Below, in pieces: positions 51,301 through 59,614 of a DNA stretch of 60,785 bases. Position 1 is the stretch's first letter, and every line of letters starts with the position of its first letter. A program made the translations under genes and the position numbers. Origin of the DNA: Alphaproteobacteria bacterium (GTDB lineage: Bacteria > Pseudomonadota > Alphaproteobacteria > Micavibrionales > UBA2020); the NCBI GenBank assembly GCA_016124645.1, contig WGNE01000018.1:1-60785 (forward strand), given 5' to 3'. The notes beneath the pieces are model-generated. The model worked only from the letters and a program-made list of their open reading frames with translations. It had not been told where the DNA came from and did not search any database.

Positions 51301-52022
51301 TGATCATGACCGGCGACGACCGCAGAGAACCCGATGCCCTGCCGCCCAAAACGCCCGCAGCGGCGGGCGGCAGGAGAAAAAGCACGCCGCGCGTCACCGC
51401 TTCTCGCGACCCCTTCACCGATCCCCTCGCCGATCCCCTCGCCGATCCATGGGCGGACTGGAAGCCGCAATGGCAGGCGTTGCGCAAACAAAGCAAAAAG
51501 GGCAAGCGCAAGCCGCCCGCATCCAAAGCCGGCTCAAAAACCGGGGCCGCGCCCGCCACCCCGCATGATTTTCAGGAACGCCACTCGCCGACCGAGGGCG
51601 TGACCACGCGCCTCACCCCCGACCGGCGGCAGGAACGCGGGCAGCGCCGCATCGTCGATGCGCGGCTGTGGGAGGCGATGAGCGCGCCGCAGCAAAGCGC
51701 GGCCCTCGAGATTTCCCGCGCCTTTGAAACCATGGGCAAGGGGCTGGGCTACGTCACCTCGGACTGGGAGCGCATTCCCGGCTGCGCGGGCCCCAATGAC
51801 GCGGCGGAGGCGCATATGCGCCGCGTCGATACCTATGTGGAATGGACGAAACGCTGCCACCGCGAGAAAGTCAGCCATTCCATGGTCATCGACGTGCTCG
51901 TCTTCGGCTTTTCCTGCCGCGCGCTCGACCGTGACCGGCGGGTGCGGCCCGGGGCGGCGCGCGACAACCTGCTGGCCGGGCTCTCGATCTATTGCGCGCT
52001 TCGGGGCTGGCCAGAGCGGTAA
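51300..52022 (+). CDS. Unknown phage-associated-like protein
   Basis: 240 residues from the ATG overlapping the previous stop (TGATG), with GAAGGAG upstream. A basic, Pro-rich, disordered first third contains three tandem short copies of D-P-(L/F)-(A/T)-D (around residues 38-52). A helical domain follows (about 105-238; RRIVDARLWEAMSAPQQSAA, then KVSHSMVIDVLVFGFSCRAL). No family is recognised. It is co-transcribed with the replication-like gene and may belong to the same prophage remnant. Confidence 0.68.
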   Translation: MIMTGDDRREPDALPPKTPAAAGGRRKSTPRVTASRDPFTDPLADPLADPWADWKPQWQALRKQSKKGKRKPPASKAGSKTGAAPATPHDFQERHSPTEGVTTRLTPDRRQERGQRRIVDARLWEAMSAPQQSAALEISRAFETMGKGLGYVTSDWERIPGCAGPNDAAEAHMRRVDTYVEWTKRCHREKVSHSMVIDVLVFGFSCRALDRDRRVRPGAARDNLLAGLSIYCALRGWPER

Positions 52023-52043
52023 GCCCCCGCTATAATCGCGGGC

Positions 52044-52382
52044 ATGAAACGCCATGACAAAAAGCAGGATACGCCCGCGCCGAAACCGCCGGTGCCCGAC
52101 GCGCTGCGCGACTTCATCAAGAGCGTCGCCCCGCAAAAGGACGCGCCGCTGAAGGAATTGCGCGAGCGTTTCGCGGATGCGCGCAACCACGACCCCGCCC
52201 TGCACACGCCGATACCCATCAACTACCCGCACGGCAGCATCGAATACATGGTCGAACTGCGCATCCGCGAATGGATGCGCCGCAAGGAGGCGGAGGACGC
52301 CCGCCTGCGCCGCATCCGGCAGGAGCTGGAGAAGAATCGCGGGCCGCACCGCCCCTCCGGCCCGCCCCCGAAAGCCCCCTGA
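52044..52382 (+). CDS. Unknown small basic protein
   Basis: 112 residues, Pro/Lys/Arg-rich. A helix (DALRDFIKSVAPQKDAPLKE) precedes a segment IPINYPHGSIEYMVELRIRE and a strongly charged helix (RRKEAEDARLRRIRQELEKN). No TM or signal peptide. It follows the previous gene by 21 bases and may share its transcript. No function is recognised. Confidence 0.62.
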   Translation: MKRHDKKQDTPAPKPPVPDALRDFIKSVAPQKDAPLKELRERFADARNHDPALHTPIPINYPHGSIEYMVELRIREWMRRKEAEDARLRRIRQELEKNRGPHRPSGPPPKAP

Positions 52383-52542
52383 AACAATCTTGCGCGACGC
52401 TTTCGCCGCACCGCCGCTTTTTTTCTTCTTTTCCCGCGAAAAGCCCTTTATGGCCGCGTTTTTTAACAATCCGTTAAGATTGTCCTGATACCTTTGAATC
52501 ATTGATAAAGACTTTGTTTTGATGATTTCAACGAGGACGCCG

Positions 52543-52884
52543 ATGACCGACATCCAGAAAACGACCGAGGGGCTTCGCGCGCAGTTCACCAGCAACGCGA
52601 AACTGCCCAGCCACCAGATCGCGGATGCCGAGAAATTCATCTCCTCCCTCAAGCAGAACGGCAAGGCGCCAGATGCCAAGACGCTGGAAAACGGCAAGGC
52701 GCTTTTGAAATCGCTGGAAAACAGCACCGAGCTTTTCGCCTTCAACGCCACCGTGCTGGCGGCGCAGGAAAGCAGCGGCGACCATGACCTGGACGCGCGG
52801 CTGAAAACCATCAGCTCCGGCGTCGAACAGGCCGAGCGCACCACCACCAAGCTGCGCCAGACGCTTGAAGCATACGGACGCTAA
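52543..52884 (+). CDS. Unknown small helical protein
   Basis: 113 residues from the ATG at 52543. It is almost wholly helical and soluble (FTSNAKLPSHQIADAEKFIS, then TLENGKALLKSLENSTELFA, then ISSGVEQAERTTTKLRQTLE), with a coiled-coil-like end. A good terminator follows at 52939. No family is recognised. Confidence 0.7.
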   Translation: MTDIQKTTEGLRAQFTSNAKLPSHQIADAEKFISSLKQNGKAPDAKTLENGKALLKSLENSTELFAFNATVLAAQESSGDHDLDARLKTISSGVEQAERTTTKLRQTLEAYGR

Positions 52885-52938
52885 GCGCGGCATACGGAAT
52901 TCTTCGTCTATCTTTCCTTGATTGCTATCTTCCTCCTT

Positions 52939-52965
52939 AAAGCGCCCTCGCGGCGCTTTATCTTT
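52939..52965 (+). terminator. Rho-independent terminator
   Basis: AAAGCGCC (52939-52946) pairs with GGCGCTTT (52952-52959) around CTCGC, followed by ATCTTT. Confidence 0.82.
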
Positions 52966-53071
52966 AAGCCGTATAGAAATTTTCCGTAAGATTAATACCC
53001 TCTCCCCTTCACCAGCATTGCGCCCCGTTGCGGCCTTGAAACGCCGCAATCTTTGAGCCGCAATCTTTGCA

Positions 53072-53100
53072 TTGACAGGCGCGGGCGATTCTTATATCCA
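53072..53100 (+). promoter_or_regulatory. Sigma-70-type promoter
   Basis: TTGACA (53072-53077), 17 bases, TATCCA (53095-53100), 40 bases before the ATG at 53141. Confidence 0.6.
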
Positions 53101-53140
53101 TAAACCCGTATTTATCTCCCCTTGTTCGAAAGCCCCGCCG

Positions 53141-53500
53141 ATGAAATTCCTGCCCCGGATCAAAAAAGCCTTCAACTGGATGGCGTCGCCGGCCGACCGC
53201 AACTATACGCTGGGCGAGGTTTTCCAGCATTTCGCGGAAAAACGCCCCTATGAAACGATCCGCGACAACCGCCTCGGCTTCACCAACGCCGGGCGCATGA
53301 CCGAACGGCTGCATGTCGCGGCGGGCGTTCTTTCCGCCGGGCTGATCATCGCGGGCGCGCCCCTGAGCCTGACCACCCTCGCCATCGCGGGCGGCACGCT
53401 GGGGCTGTACAAGGTGATGGGGCTCGCGGGCGGCAAGCTTACGGATCTGGCCGTTTCGGGCCGCGCGTACACCCCGCCGACCGTACCGCCGCGCCTCTAG
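53141..53500 (+). CDS. Unknown small membrane-hairpin protein
   Basis: 119 residues from the ATG at 53141; the open frame upstream contains the promoter. After an amphipathic, basic N-terminus (FLPRIKKAFNWM) and a charged region, one hydrophobic hairpin lies at about 62-100 (AAGVLSAGLIIAGAPLSLTT, then LAIAGGTLGLYKVMGLAGG). The short tail is Pro-rich. Same general build as other membrane-hairpin proteins here, without the long basic tail. Function unknown. Confidence 0.68.
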   Translation: MKFLPRIKKAFNWMASPADRNYTLGEVFQHFAEKRPYETIRDNRLGFTNAGRMTERLHVAAGVLSAGLIIAGAPLSLTTLAIAGGTLGLYKVMGLAGGKLTDLAVSGRAYTPPTVPPRL

Positions 53501-53668
53501 GCCCACATCTTTATTTTCATAATTATTATTCGTGCGTTCCGCCCTTGTGGAGGGAGGCTTGAATATGTATAGTTATTTCCCTAACACGGACATCAAGAAT
53601 CGCAGCCCGCGCAACGGCGCCTTCGCCGCATCCGCGCCTGCAAAAAGAGACGAACGGAAGACCGCAAC

Positions 53669-55483
53669 TTGGCCCTTTTCAATTTCAACCGCCACGGCAA
53701 AAAGCGCAACGCCTCGCAAAAGCCGGACGCGAAAGAGCTTCAGAAGGAACTGACGCAGGCCGTCATAAAGAACGACCTCGACGGCGTGCGCCGGGTGCTG
53801 GACACGGCGTTCTGGGCGAAGCTGGACGACGTGCGGCCGGACGGCTTCCACCTGCTCATCGCGGCGCAGCGCGACAACCGCCCGCTGGCCCAATTGCTGG
53901 TGACGCATGGCGCGAAATGGACGGGGGAAGAAGCGCGGATCGTGCGCCTGAGCGTGGACAAGGAAAAACTCGACCACCTCGACACCGTCTTCAAGGCCGG
54001 CGACATCAATACGCATTTCTCGACGGAGCAATTGCGCCATTACGATTTCATGACCGCATTGCACTGGTCGCTGCGCATCAAGCAGCTCACCAAGGACGAA
54101 CGGCTGGTCTTCGGCTATGACGACAAGCTTCTTTCCGGCATCCTGCGCGAGGCGGAGCGCAACCCCTTCGCTATCGGGTTCCTGACCGGGCAGGAGCGGA
54201 AGTTCGACAAGGTCATCGAATTCCTCGACCCCGCGCTGGGCGACGGGACCCGCAACAACCCGCTGGACGTGAGATACGACTTCCTGCGCCTGCTGGCCGT
54301 GACCAATACCAAGACCGCCTTGAGCTTTCTCGACACGATGCGCGCGGAAGGCTTCGCGGTCAAGCCGATCGAGGTGGAAGGCTTTTCCCTCCGGCGTCAC
54401 CCCGAGGCCATCGCCGGGCTGCGGGCACGCGGGTTGCTGGCGCAAACGAACCCGCGCCGCCTTGAATTGCTCGAGGACTGGAGCACGCTGCAGGAAAAGG
54501 TCGAATGGTCCGGCCGTCCCTTCACCCACAGCCCGGAATATGTCGCCGAGCGGCATGCCGCGCTCGACGATGCCGCCGGCTATCTCTTCGGCCGCCGCCA
54601 GCCCTTGAGCGAGCGGGAGGCGGAAAAATTCATCGCGCTGCACGAACGCCGCGCCGCCGTCACCCCGCAGGGGCTGGCGCGCATGGAAGCCGCGCTCATC
54701 AAGCACGACTTCTTCACCGGCGACGCCTGGACGCCCGAACGCCTGAAGCGCCTTGCCGCGACGCCGCTGCAGGGCAGCGATATCTGCGAGACCTTCGGCA
54801 AGATGGCGCTGGCCAAGGAAATCGCGCAGAACGGTTTCGATGCCTATCTCAACAAGAAAAGATTCGACAAGCTGGCCGAGGCGATCGAGCGGGACGCCAT
54901 CCGCCCCGACGCGCGGGTCACGACGCGCGTGCTGCGCTACCTGAAGGACTGCCTGCGCCGCGACGAGGTGACGGAGGATATCGAGAAGGTCGTCAAGACC
55001 CTCTACGAAAAAGGCGCGGATTGCAGCTGGCTCGACCCGATGGAATTCCTCGGCAAGCGCGGGCCGGGGCTGGCCACGACGCTGCGCGACCCCGGGCTCG
55101 TCTATGCCGAGAACTTAGACCTGCAGCAGGTCATCGCCCGCACCGGCGGCGGGCTGCAGCTCGTCACGCCGCCCGGCGGCAAGCATTACGACTATACCGA
55201 ATTCGCCTGCCAGCTCATCCTCGAGATCGCCGAGCCCGCCAAATACGTTGCCTTGCACGACAAGAGCGCGAAAGGCGCAAAGGAAAAAGACGGGGAAGGA
55301 AACGAGCTGGGCTACCAGCAGCTTTTCATCCGCGAATGGATGAGCAACCTTTCGCTGAAAAACGGCGTCATCACCTATCGCCGCCGCCGCCCCGGCGAAA
55401 GCCCTTCCAGCGAGGCGCCTTCCAAAAGGCCGCTGAAATCGCCGCGCCGCACCTATGGCCGCGGGCCGCGTCCCGGCTACTGA
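53669..55483 (+). CDS. Large ankyrin-like N-terminal protein
   Basis: 604 residues, apparently starting at TTG (53669) with GGAAG upstream; no ATG precedes the conserved-looking region in this frame. Residues about 20-75 resemble an ankyrin pair (ELTQAVIKNDLDGVRRVLDT, then FHLLIAAQRDNRPLAQLLVT). The remaining 500 residues are soluble, helical and charged, without a recognised domain. The C-terminal 50 residues are Arg/Pro/Ser-rich. A Leu-rich repeat-like series of helices may continue the solenoid. Function unknown. Confidence 0.78.
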   Translation: MALFNFNRHGKKRNASQKPDAKELQKELTQAVIKNDLDGVRRVLDTAFWAKLDDVRPDGFHLLIAAQRDNRPLAQLLVTHGAKWTGEEARIVRLSVDKEKLDHLDTVFKAGDINTHFSTEQLRHYDFMTALHWSLRIKQLTKDERLVFGYDDKLLSGILREAERNPFAIGFLTGQERKFDKVIEFLDPALGDGTRNNPLDVRYDFLRLLAVTNTKTALSFLDTMRAEGFAVKPIEVEGFSLRRHPEAIAGLRARGLLAQTNPRRLELLEDWSTLQEKVEWSGRPFTHSPEYVAERHAALDDAAGYLFGRRQPLSEREAEKFIALHERRAAVTPQGLARMEAALIKHDFFTGDAWTPERLKRLAATPLQGSDICETFGKMALAKEIAQNGFDAYLNKKRFDKLAEAIERDAIRPDARVTTRVLRYLKDCLRRDEVTEDIEKVVKTLYEKGADCSWLDPMEFLGKRGPGLATTLRDPGLVYAENLDLQQVIARTGGGLQLVTPPGGKHYDYTEFACQLILEIAEPAKYVALHDKSAKGAKEKDGEGNELGYQQLFIREWMSNLSLKNGVITYRRRRPGESPSSEAPSKRPLKSPRRTYGRGPRPGY

Positions 55484-55586
55484 CCCTGCCGCAAACCGCC
55501 TTTTCGCTCTCGAAAGCCCCGCAAACCGCAGGGAATGCTTGTGCTTTTCAGGCATTGTGGTATTTTACGGGCAGGGATAAAAGCAT

Positions 55587-55925
55587 ATGAAAAAAGATCC
55601 GAAGAAGAAGCCGGATGGCAAAAAGCCGGGCTTTTTCAAGAAAATCAGCAATACTTTCAACCGCGTCGCCAAGCAGAAATGGGGCGGCATCTTCCGTCAT
55701 ACCCTCAGCGACCTGCGCAGCCCGAAAGAGATCTTGCTGCTGCTGGGCAGTTCGGTCGTGCCGGGCGGCTGGGTCGGATACGGCGCGTACCGCATCGCCA
55801 AGTACAAGATGGGCAAGAAACCCGCCAACGACGACAATCCGCCGCCGGAAGGCAACAAGCCGGATGCGCAAAAAGCCCCGAAAAAGGGCAAAAAGCCCAA
55901 GCCCCCCAAACCGCCGCAAAAATAA
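55587..55925 (+). CDS. Unknown small basic membrane-associated protein
   Basis: 112 residues with a highly basic start (KKDPKKKPDGKKPGFFKK) and one moderately hydrophobic segment (about 48-66, EILLLLGSSVVPGGWVGYGA). The tail contains KPANDDNPPPEGNKP and ends in Lys/Pro repeats. It shares the Asn-Asp-Asn motif and basic tail style with the 47962 and 48760 proteins. An upstream TTGTGC-N16-TATTTT is a weak promoter candidate. Confidence 0.68.
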   Translation: MKKDPKKKPDGKKPGFFKKISNTFNRVAKQKWGGIFRHTLSDLRSPKEILLLLGSSVVPGGWVGYGAYRIAKYKMGKKPANDDNPPPEGNKPDAQKAPKKGKKPKPPKPPQK

Positions 55926-56109
55926 CGCCGCGCCTGTCGCCCCGCAGATTTCCGGCATCTATGTGAAATATTATTGGCGATAATAAAAGATTTCCTCTTT
56001 TTTGAACAGGTACTTGCGAAAACCGACCTCCGGTTGTTCGAAAATGTCGCGCGCCCTCCCGTAGAATCAAGTTGTGGGTTTTATTGACGTCAACGAAAGG
56101 GGAGACGAC

Positions 56110-56745
56110 ATGACCAAGACCGCTTCGGTACGACCTGGCGGCACCAAAAACAAGACCGCTTCCGCCCGGAAGAGAGATCTCGACAGCATCTTCACCGGCA
56201 AATCGGCATTCATCTTCGCGCATGACGGCGCGGGCAAGCGCAAGGGGGAAACGAAGGACCTGATGTCCGCCTTCTTCGGCGCGAAGCCGGAAACCAAGCA
56301 AACCAAGGCGCAAAAGCCGCAAGCGACAAGCGCGGCGGATAAAAACAAGCTTCCCGCAAAACAGCTGAAAAAGCCCGCGCCGCAGCGACATCCCGCGTCG
56401 CTGGGCCAGTGCTTCAGGAACGCCAGCCATCACGACGAGCAGCATTTCTACGGCGATCTGGAGCATGTGCTCTCCGCCCTGCTCGCGCTCGACGGGATGC
56501 AGCGGCTTTCCGCGCAGCAAAAATTCTGCCTGACCGAAGAGCTTTCGCGCCGGCTGCTGATGAAGATGATGCAGCCCGGCAAGGCCTATCTCAGCACAAG
56601 GTTCAAGGCCAAGGCGCGCGGCATCGCCAACCGCAAGAGCCCGCGCGCGGAAATCCGCATCCGCACGCATAAGTCGAAACGCCACCGCAAGCATATGGCC
56701 CCGCCGCGCCCGAAGGCTTTTCCCGCCCCGCAACCGCGTCTTTAG
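56110..56745 (+). CDS. Unknown basic protein
   Basis: 211 residues from the ATG at 56110, which has AAGGGGA upstream. It is Lys/Arg-rich throughout (over 20 percent by eye). The middle (about 95-165) may be a small folded domain (QCFRNASHHDEQHFYGDLEH, then LSALLALDGMQRLSAQQKFC, then LTEELSRRLLMKMMQPGKAY). The ends are disordered and basic. Nucleic-acid binding is possible but not shown by any motif. Confidence 0.68.
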   Translation: MTKTASVRPGGTKNKTASARKRDLDSIFTGKSAFIFAHDGAGKRKGETKDLMSAFFGAKPETKQTKAQKPQATSAADKNKLPAKQLKKPAPQRHPASLGQCFRNASHHDEQHFYGDLEHVLSALLALDGMQRLSAQQKFCLTEELSRRLLMKMMQPGKAYLSTRFKAKARGIANRKSPRAEIRIRTHKSKRHRKHMAPPRPKAFPAPQPRL

Positions 56746-56823
56746 GCCCGGCGAAAACAGGCGAAATGTCGATTTATTTCAAGCGAAAACAAGGCGTTGA
56801 ATACTTGATATTGCCATATATCT

Positions 56824-56852
56824 TTGACGCGGCTGGGGTACTTGTGTATATT
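56824..56852 (+). promoter_or_regulatory. Sigma-70 promoter
   Basis: TTGACG (56824-56829), 17 bases, TATATT (56847-56852), in an AT-rich stretch. It serves the ankyrin gene at 56987. Confidence 0.72.
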
Positions 56853-56986
56853 ATATGTAGAGACGGCTCCCGTTTACGCGGCGGGCCGCACATGCCGGGC
56901 AGGGCATGGAGAATAACGCGGACATCCGGCGGCGCGCAACGGATGCCGCGTCACGAATGCGCGCAAGGAACTATGAGGGGACAAAA

Positions 56987-57880
56987 ATGACCGACGCCGC
57001 CAAAAGCGATTTCATCACGGAAAAAACCGCCAAGCAGGACGATCCGAAAATCGCGCCTTCCATCAACGCTTTCCCGCAGGAGCTGAGCGACGAGATGTTC
57101 GCCGCCATCGAGAACGGCGACACCGTGCGCGTGCAGGAGCTGCTGGAGGAATACCCCGGCATCGAGAACGTGCGCGACGAGACGGGCAAGACCCCGCTGA
57201 TCGAGGCGGCGGAGGAAAACCGCGAGGAAGCCGCGCGACTGTTGCTGCTGAAAACAGCCGACCCGGACGCGCAGAACGACTTCGGCATGACCGCGCTGAT
57301 GTACACCGCCACCAACGGCAACGTCGCGATGACCGAGATGCTGCTGGAGGCGAATGCCGACGCGCTGCTCATGAACTCCAACGACGAGCTGGCCGACGAC
57401 GTCGCCCGCCGCCGCGGCAACTTCGCGCTGGCCGCGCGCATCGTCCAGCGGCAGGAAATGCTCCGCCACCAGCGCGAAGAGGAACAGGCGCAGGAACTGG
57501 CCGAGGAGAAGCGGCTGGAAGAGGACATCGCCGTGCTTTTCATGGCGAAAAAGGAAGCCGACATCGCCTCGGACTTCGCCGAATCCTCCGCTTCGCGCTT
57601 CATGCACAGGATGGCGGACGCGCTGCACCTCTCGCAGTTCATCTACCACGAGAAAAAACCCGGGTCCGCGGAAACGCAGGCGGCGGAAAAGCCCGTCTCG
57701 CGCTTCATGCACAAGGTGGCGGACGTGCTGCATATCTCGCAGTTCATCTACCACGACGCGCAAAAAACGCCCGGGGCCGCGATCCCCGGAGAGAAACCGG
57801 AAACGCCGGAGACGCCGAAAACCGTTTCCGCCCCGCGCGCGGCGGTCAACAACATCATGCGCCACTTCCGCCCGTCTTGA
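56987..57880 (+). CDS. Ankyrin-repeat protein with duplicated C-terminal motif
   Basis: 297 residues from the ATG at 56987, with GAGGGG upstream; an earlier ATG at 56906 is less likely. Ankyrin repeats lie at about 35-145 (EMFAAIENGDTVRVQELLEE, then DETGKTPLIEAAEENREEAA, then NDFGMTALMYTATNGNVAMT). A charged helix follows (about 150-190). Then come two copies of a 20-residue motif, SRFMH(R/K)(M/V)AD(A/V)LH(L/I)SQFIYH, at about 203-222 and 238-257, separated by a disordered spacer. The tail ends NNIMRHFRPS. The repeated motif may be a binding peptide or amphipathic membrane helix. Confidence 0.87.
   Translation: MTDAAKSDFITEKTAKQDDPKIAPSINAFPQELSDEMFAAIENGDTVRVQELLEEYPGIENVRDETGKTPLIEAAEENREEAARLLLLKTADPDAQNDFGMTALMYTATNGNVAMTEMLLEANADALLMNSNDELADDVARRRGNFALAARIVQRQEMLRHQREEEQAQELAEEKRLEEDIAVLFMAKKEADIASDFAESSASRFMHRMADALHLSQFIYHEKKPGSAETQAAEKPVSRFMHKVADVLHISQFIYHDAQKTPGAAIPGEKPETPETPKTVSAPRAAVNNIMRHFRPS
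57593..57757 (+). repeat. Internal coding duplication (20-codon motif, two copies)
   Basis: Copies at 57593-57652 and 57698-57757 encode nearly identical 20-residue segments inside the ankyrin protein. DNA identity is also high, with mostly synonymous or conservative differences, so the duplication is fairly recent or under strong constraint. Confidence 0.85.
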
Positions 57881-57905
57881 TTAAGGCGGCAGGACGCAAA
57901 CGGCA

Positions 57906-57938
57906 AACGCCGCGGGCAAAAAAACCGCGGCGTTTTGC
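57906..57938. terminator. Bidirectional terminator
   Basis: AACGCCGCGG (57906-57915) pairs perfectly with CCGCGGCGTT (57925-57934), followed by further Ts on the plus strand. It lies between convergent genes. Confidence 0.85.
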
Positions 57939-57958
57939 ATGAACAGGATTTTTTAAAC

Positions 57959-58423
57959 TCAGGCCTGCGCCGCGACGCTTTCTTCCTGCGCCCTGTTGTG
58001 GCGGCGTTTCTTCTTTTTCGCCTGCCAGGCTTCGAAGCACCGCAGGTCGTGCATGTCGCCGTAGCGCAGCTCCTGCATTTCCAGCCACATGCGCAGGTAG
58101 GGATTACCGGGCGAGGGATTGAACTGGTAGATCTCGTAAACCTCCGACACGCGCACGTCGCGCAGGAAGGGCAGCTGCTCTTCAAGGCAGCGCTTCACGG
58201 TTTCGCCCGCGGCGGCGGTGCCTGCGGGCCCGGCCTCGGTCTGCATCACGAAGGCGACAAGGCGGTGGATGGCCGCCGCGCCTTCCTGCGCAAGCTGCAG
58301 GCCGGTCGTGAGCGAAAGGATTTCATTGAGGTGGAAAGCCTTGGGGGCCGTGACGGGGGAGGGGGCGGAAGACGAAGCGGCGGATTGCGCGCGGCGCGCG
58401 GGCGATTCTTGTTTTTCCAGCAT
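57959..58423 (-). CDS. Unknown soluble helical protein
   Basis: 154 residues from the ATG at 58423, which has a near-perfect AAGGAGG ribosome-binding site. A Ser/Ala-rich N-terminus leads to a helical domain (LNEILSLTTGLQLAQEGAAA, then IHRLVAFVMQTEAG, then VYEIYQFNPSPGNPYLRMWL, then RYGDMHDLRCFEAWQAKKKK). The C-terminus is basic. No family is recognised. It is the last gene before the composition change at about 58510. Confidence 0.75.
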   Translation of the reverse strand: MLEKQESPARRAQSAASSSAPSPVTAPKAFHLNEILSLTTGLQLAQEGAAAIHRLVAFVMQTEAGPAGTAAAGETVKRCLEEQLPFLRDVRVSEVYEIYQFNPSPGNPYLRMWLEMQELRYGDMHDLRCFEAWQAKKKKRRHNRAQEESVAAQA

Positions 58424-58574
58424 CCTGACCTCCTTGCGCCGCAGCAATTGCGTGCTATCCCTCTTTACGCCCCGCAGGACCGCAAGGTCAAGAAATCATT
58501 CGAAAAATCGGTAGTGTCTCAGTTTGAAAATTAACGAATTTGAACCTTACGGCCTGTTATGCCATACTTAGAGG

Positions 58575-58796
58575 ATGGCGAAGAACCCAAAAAGACCAAG
58601 AGACCCTAACCAATTAGGCAAGCTGATAGCTGATATTGCTACAGGTGAGGCCGAGAATACGAAGCCACAGGAGAAAGACCCTGCCGCCGTTGCCCTTGGT
58701 CGTAAAGGGGGTCAATCAAGAGCAAAAAGCCTTACACCGGAAGAGCGTAAGGCTATCGCTGAAAAGGCGGCCAAGAAGCGCTGGGAAGAAGATTAA
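58575..58796 (+). CDS. Small basic protein (DPAAVALGRKGG type)
   Basis: 73 residues. The core DPAAVALGRKGGQSRAKSLT, then PEERKAIAEKAAKKRWEED is a recurring pattern in small bacterial proteins, often near mobile elements. Its function is not established; DNA or RNA binding is suggested by its charge. The 3' end overlaps the convergent 58793 gene by four bases. Codon use is less GC-rich than that of genes before 58500. Confidence 0.72.
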   Translation: MAKNPKRPRDPNQLGKLIADIATGEAENTKPQEKDPAAVALGRKGGQSRAKSLTPEERKAIAEKAAKKRWEED

Positions 58797-59614
58797 ACTA
58801 GATCGCTATAATCATCATCCTCTTGATCTGCCAGGATTTCTTTGTCCAATTCTAACTTTTTAATAAGCCGATCTATTTCTTTCGGGCCAATTTTCCCACT
58901 CACAATAATCCGATAGGTTGCGCCCTGCGACAAAATTCCGTCCTGTAATACTCGCTCACCAGCCATAGTTTTACCCTTTTGCCCCGCTTGTGCTGCTGTA
59001 GACAGCGGGGGATTGAAATGGGTTACATTGTCACTCTTAGCAGCTACCTCTTTTATATCTTTTTCTGGAGGTGATTGGCTAGTATTATTTTCAAGGTCAG
59101 CATAGGTAATTGTTTCTTTATATTCAGATATTAAGGCATCGGCCGCCACTTCGCTGAAAGGGGATTCTCCGGCCTCACGACGATCTAAAGTCAGATAATT
59201 CTTTAATACAACCTCTCCGGCAGAAGCCCCATATTTTTCCCATAGCTCCTTATGTATTTTTGGAAACAGGGCAGTACGAGACAGGGCTTCTTTGCGTTTT
59301 TCTGACGCTGGATCGGCATCTTGGACAATACGCAAGGCATCATTCGTAAGCTGAAATTTACGCTTATCTCCACTCCCCTCATCGTTAAGTAAGCCGAACT
59401 GGAGGAGTGCGGCGGCGGTTTGCAATAGACCGCTACTTTTTGCGCTATATCCCCAAGCATTAGCAAGTACAGCAATGCCGACGGGGTGGTGCTGTGCTGT
59501 AGCATGGAGTGATTTCGCGCGCTCAATAGCTTTAGGCAAAGAGATGAATGGGGCGGGTGGGCTGCGTAAGCGTCCCGTCTTTTCATTCTCAGGTTTTTTT
59601 ACTGCGTCAGTCAT
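58793..59614 (-). CDS. Unknown protein, possible winged-helix N-domain
   Basis: 273 residues from an ATG with AAGGAG upstream. Residues about 25-110 look like a winged helix (FISLPKAIERAKSLHATAQH, then VLANAWGYSAKSSGLLQTAA, then FGLLNDEGSGDKRKFQLTND). A helical middle, a disordered linker and a C-terminal segment YRIIVSGKIGPKEIDRLIKK follow. It is convergent with the 73-residue gene. A DNA-binding or regulatory role is inferred. AT-rich composition agrees with transfer. Confidence 0.72.
   Translation of the reverse strand: MTDAVKKPENEKTGRLRSPPAPFISLPKAIERAKSLHATAQHHPVGIAVLANAWGYSAKSSGLLQTAAALLQFGLLNDEGSGDKRKFQLTNDALRIVQDADPASEKRKEALSRTALFPKIHKELWEKYGASAGEVVLKNYLTLDRREAGESPFSEVAADALISEYKETITYADLENNTSQSPPEKDIKEVAAKSDNVTHFNPPLSTAAQAGQKGKTMAGERVLQDGILSQGATYRIIVSGKIGPKEIDRLIKKLELDKEILADQEDDDYSDLV

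Noticed and set aside
53532-53753. ORF starting at GTG before the 604-residue protein
   Set aside because: It runs in a different frame into the start of the large gene, has no ribosome-binding site of note, and its translation shows no feature. It was considered as an alternative N-terminus but would need a frameshift.
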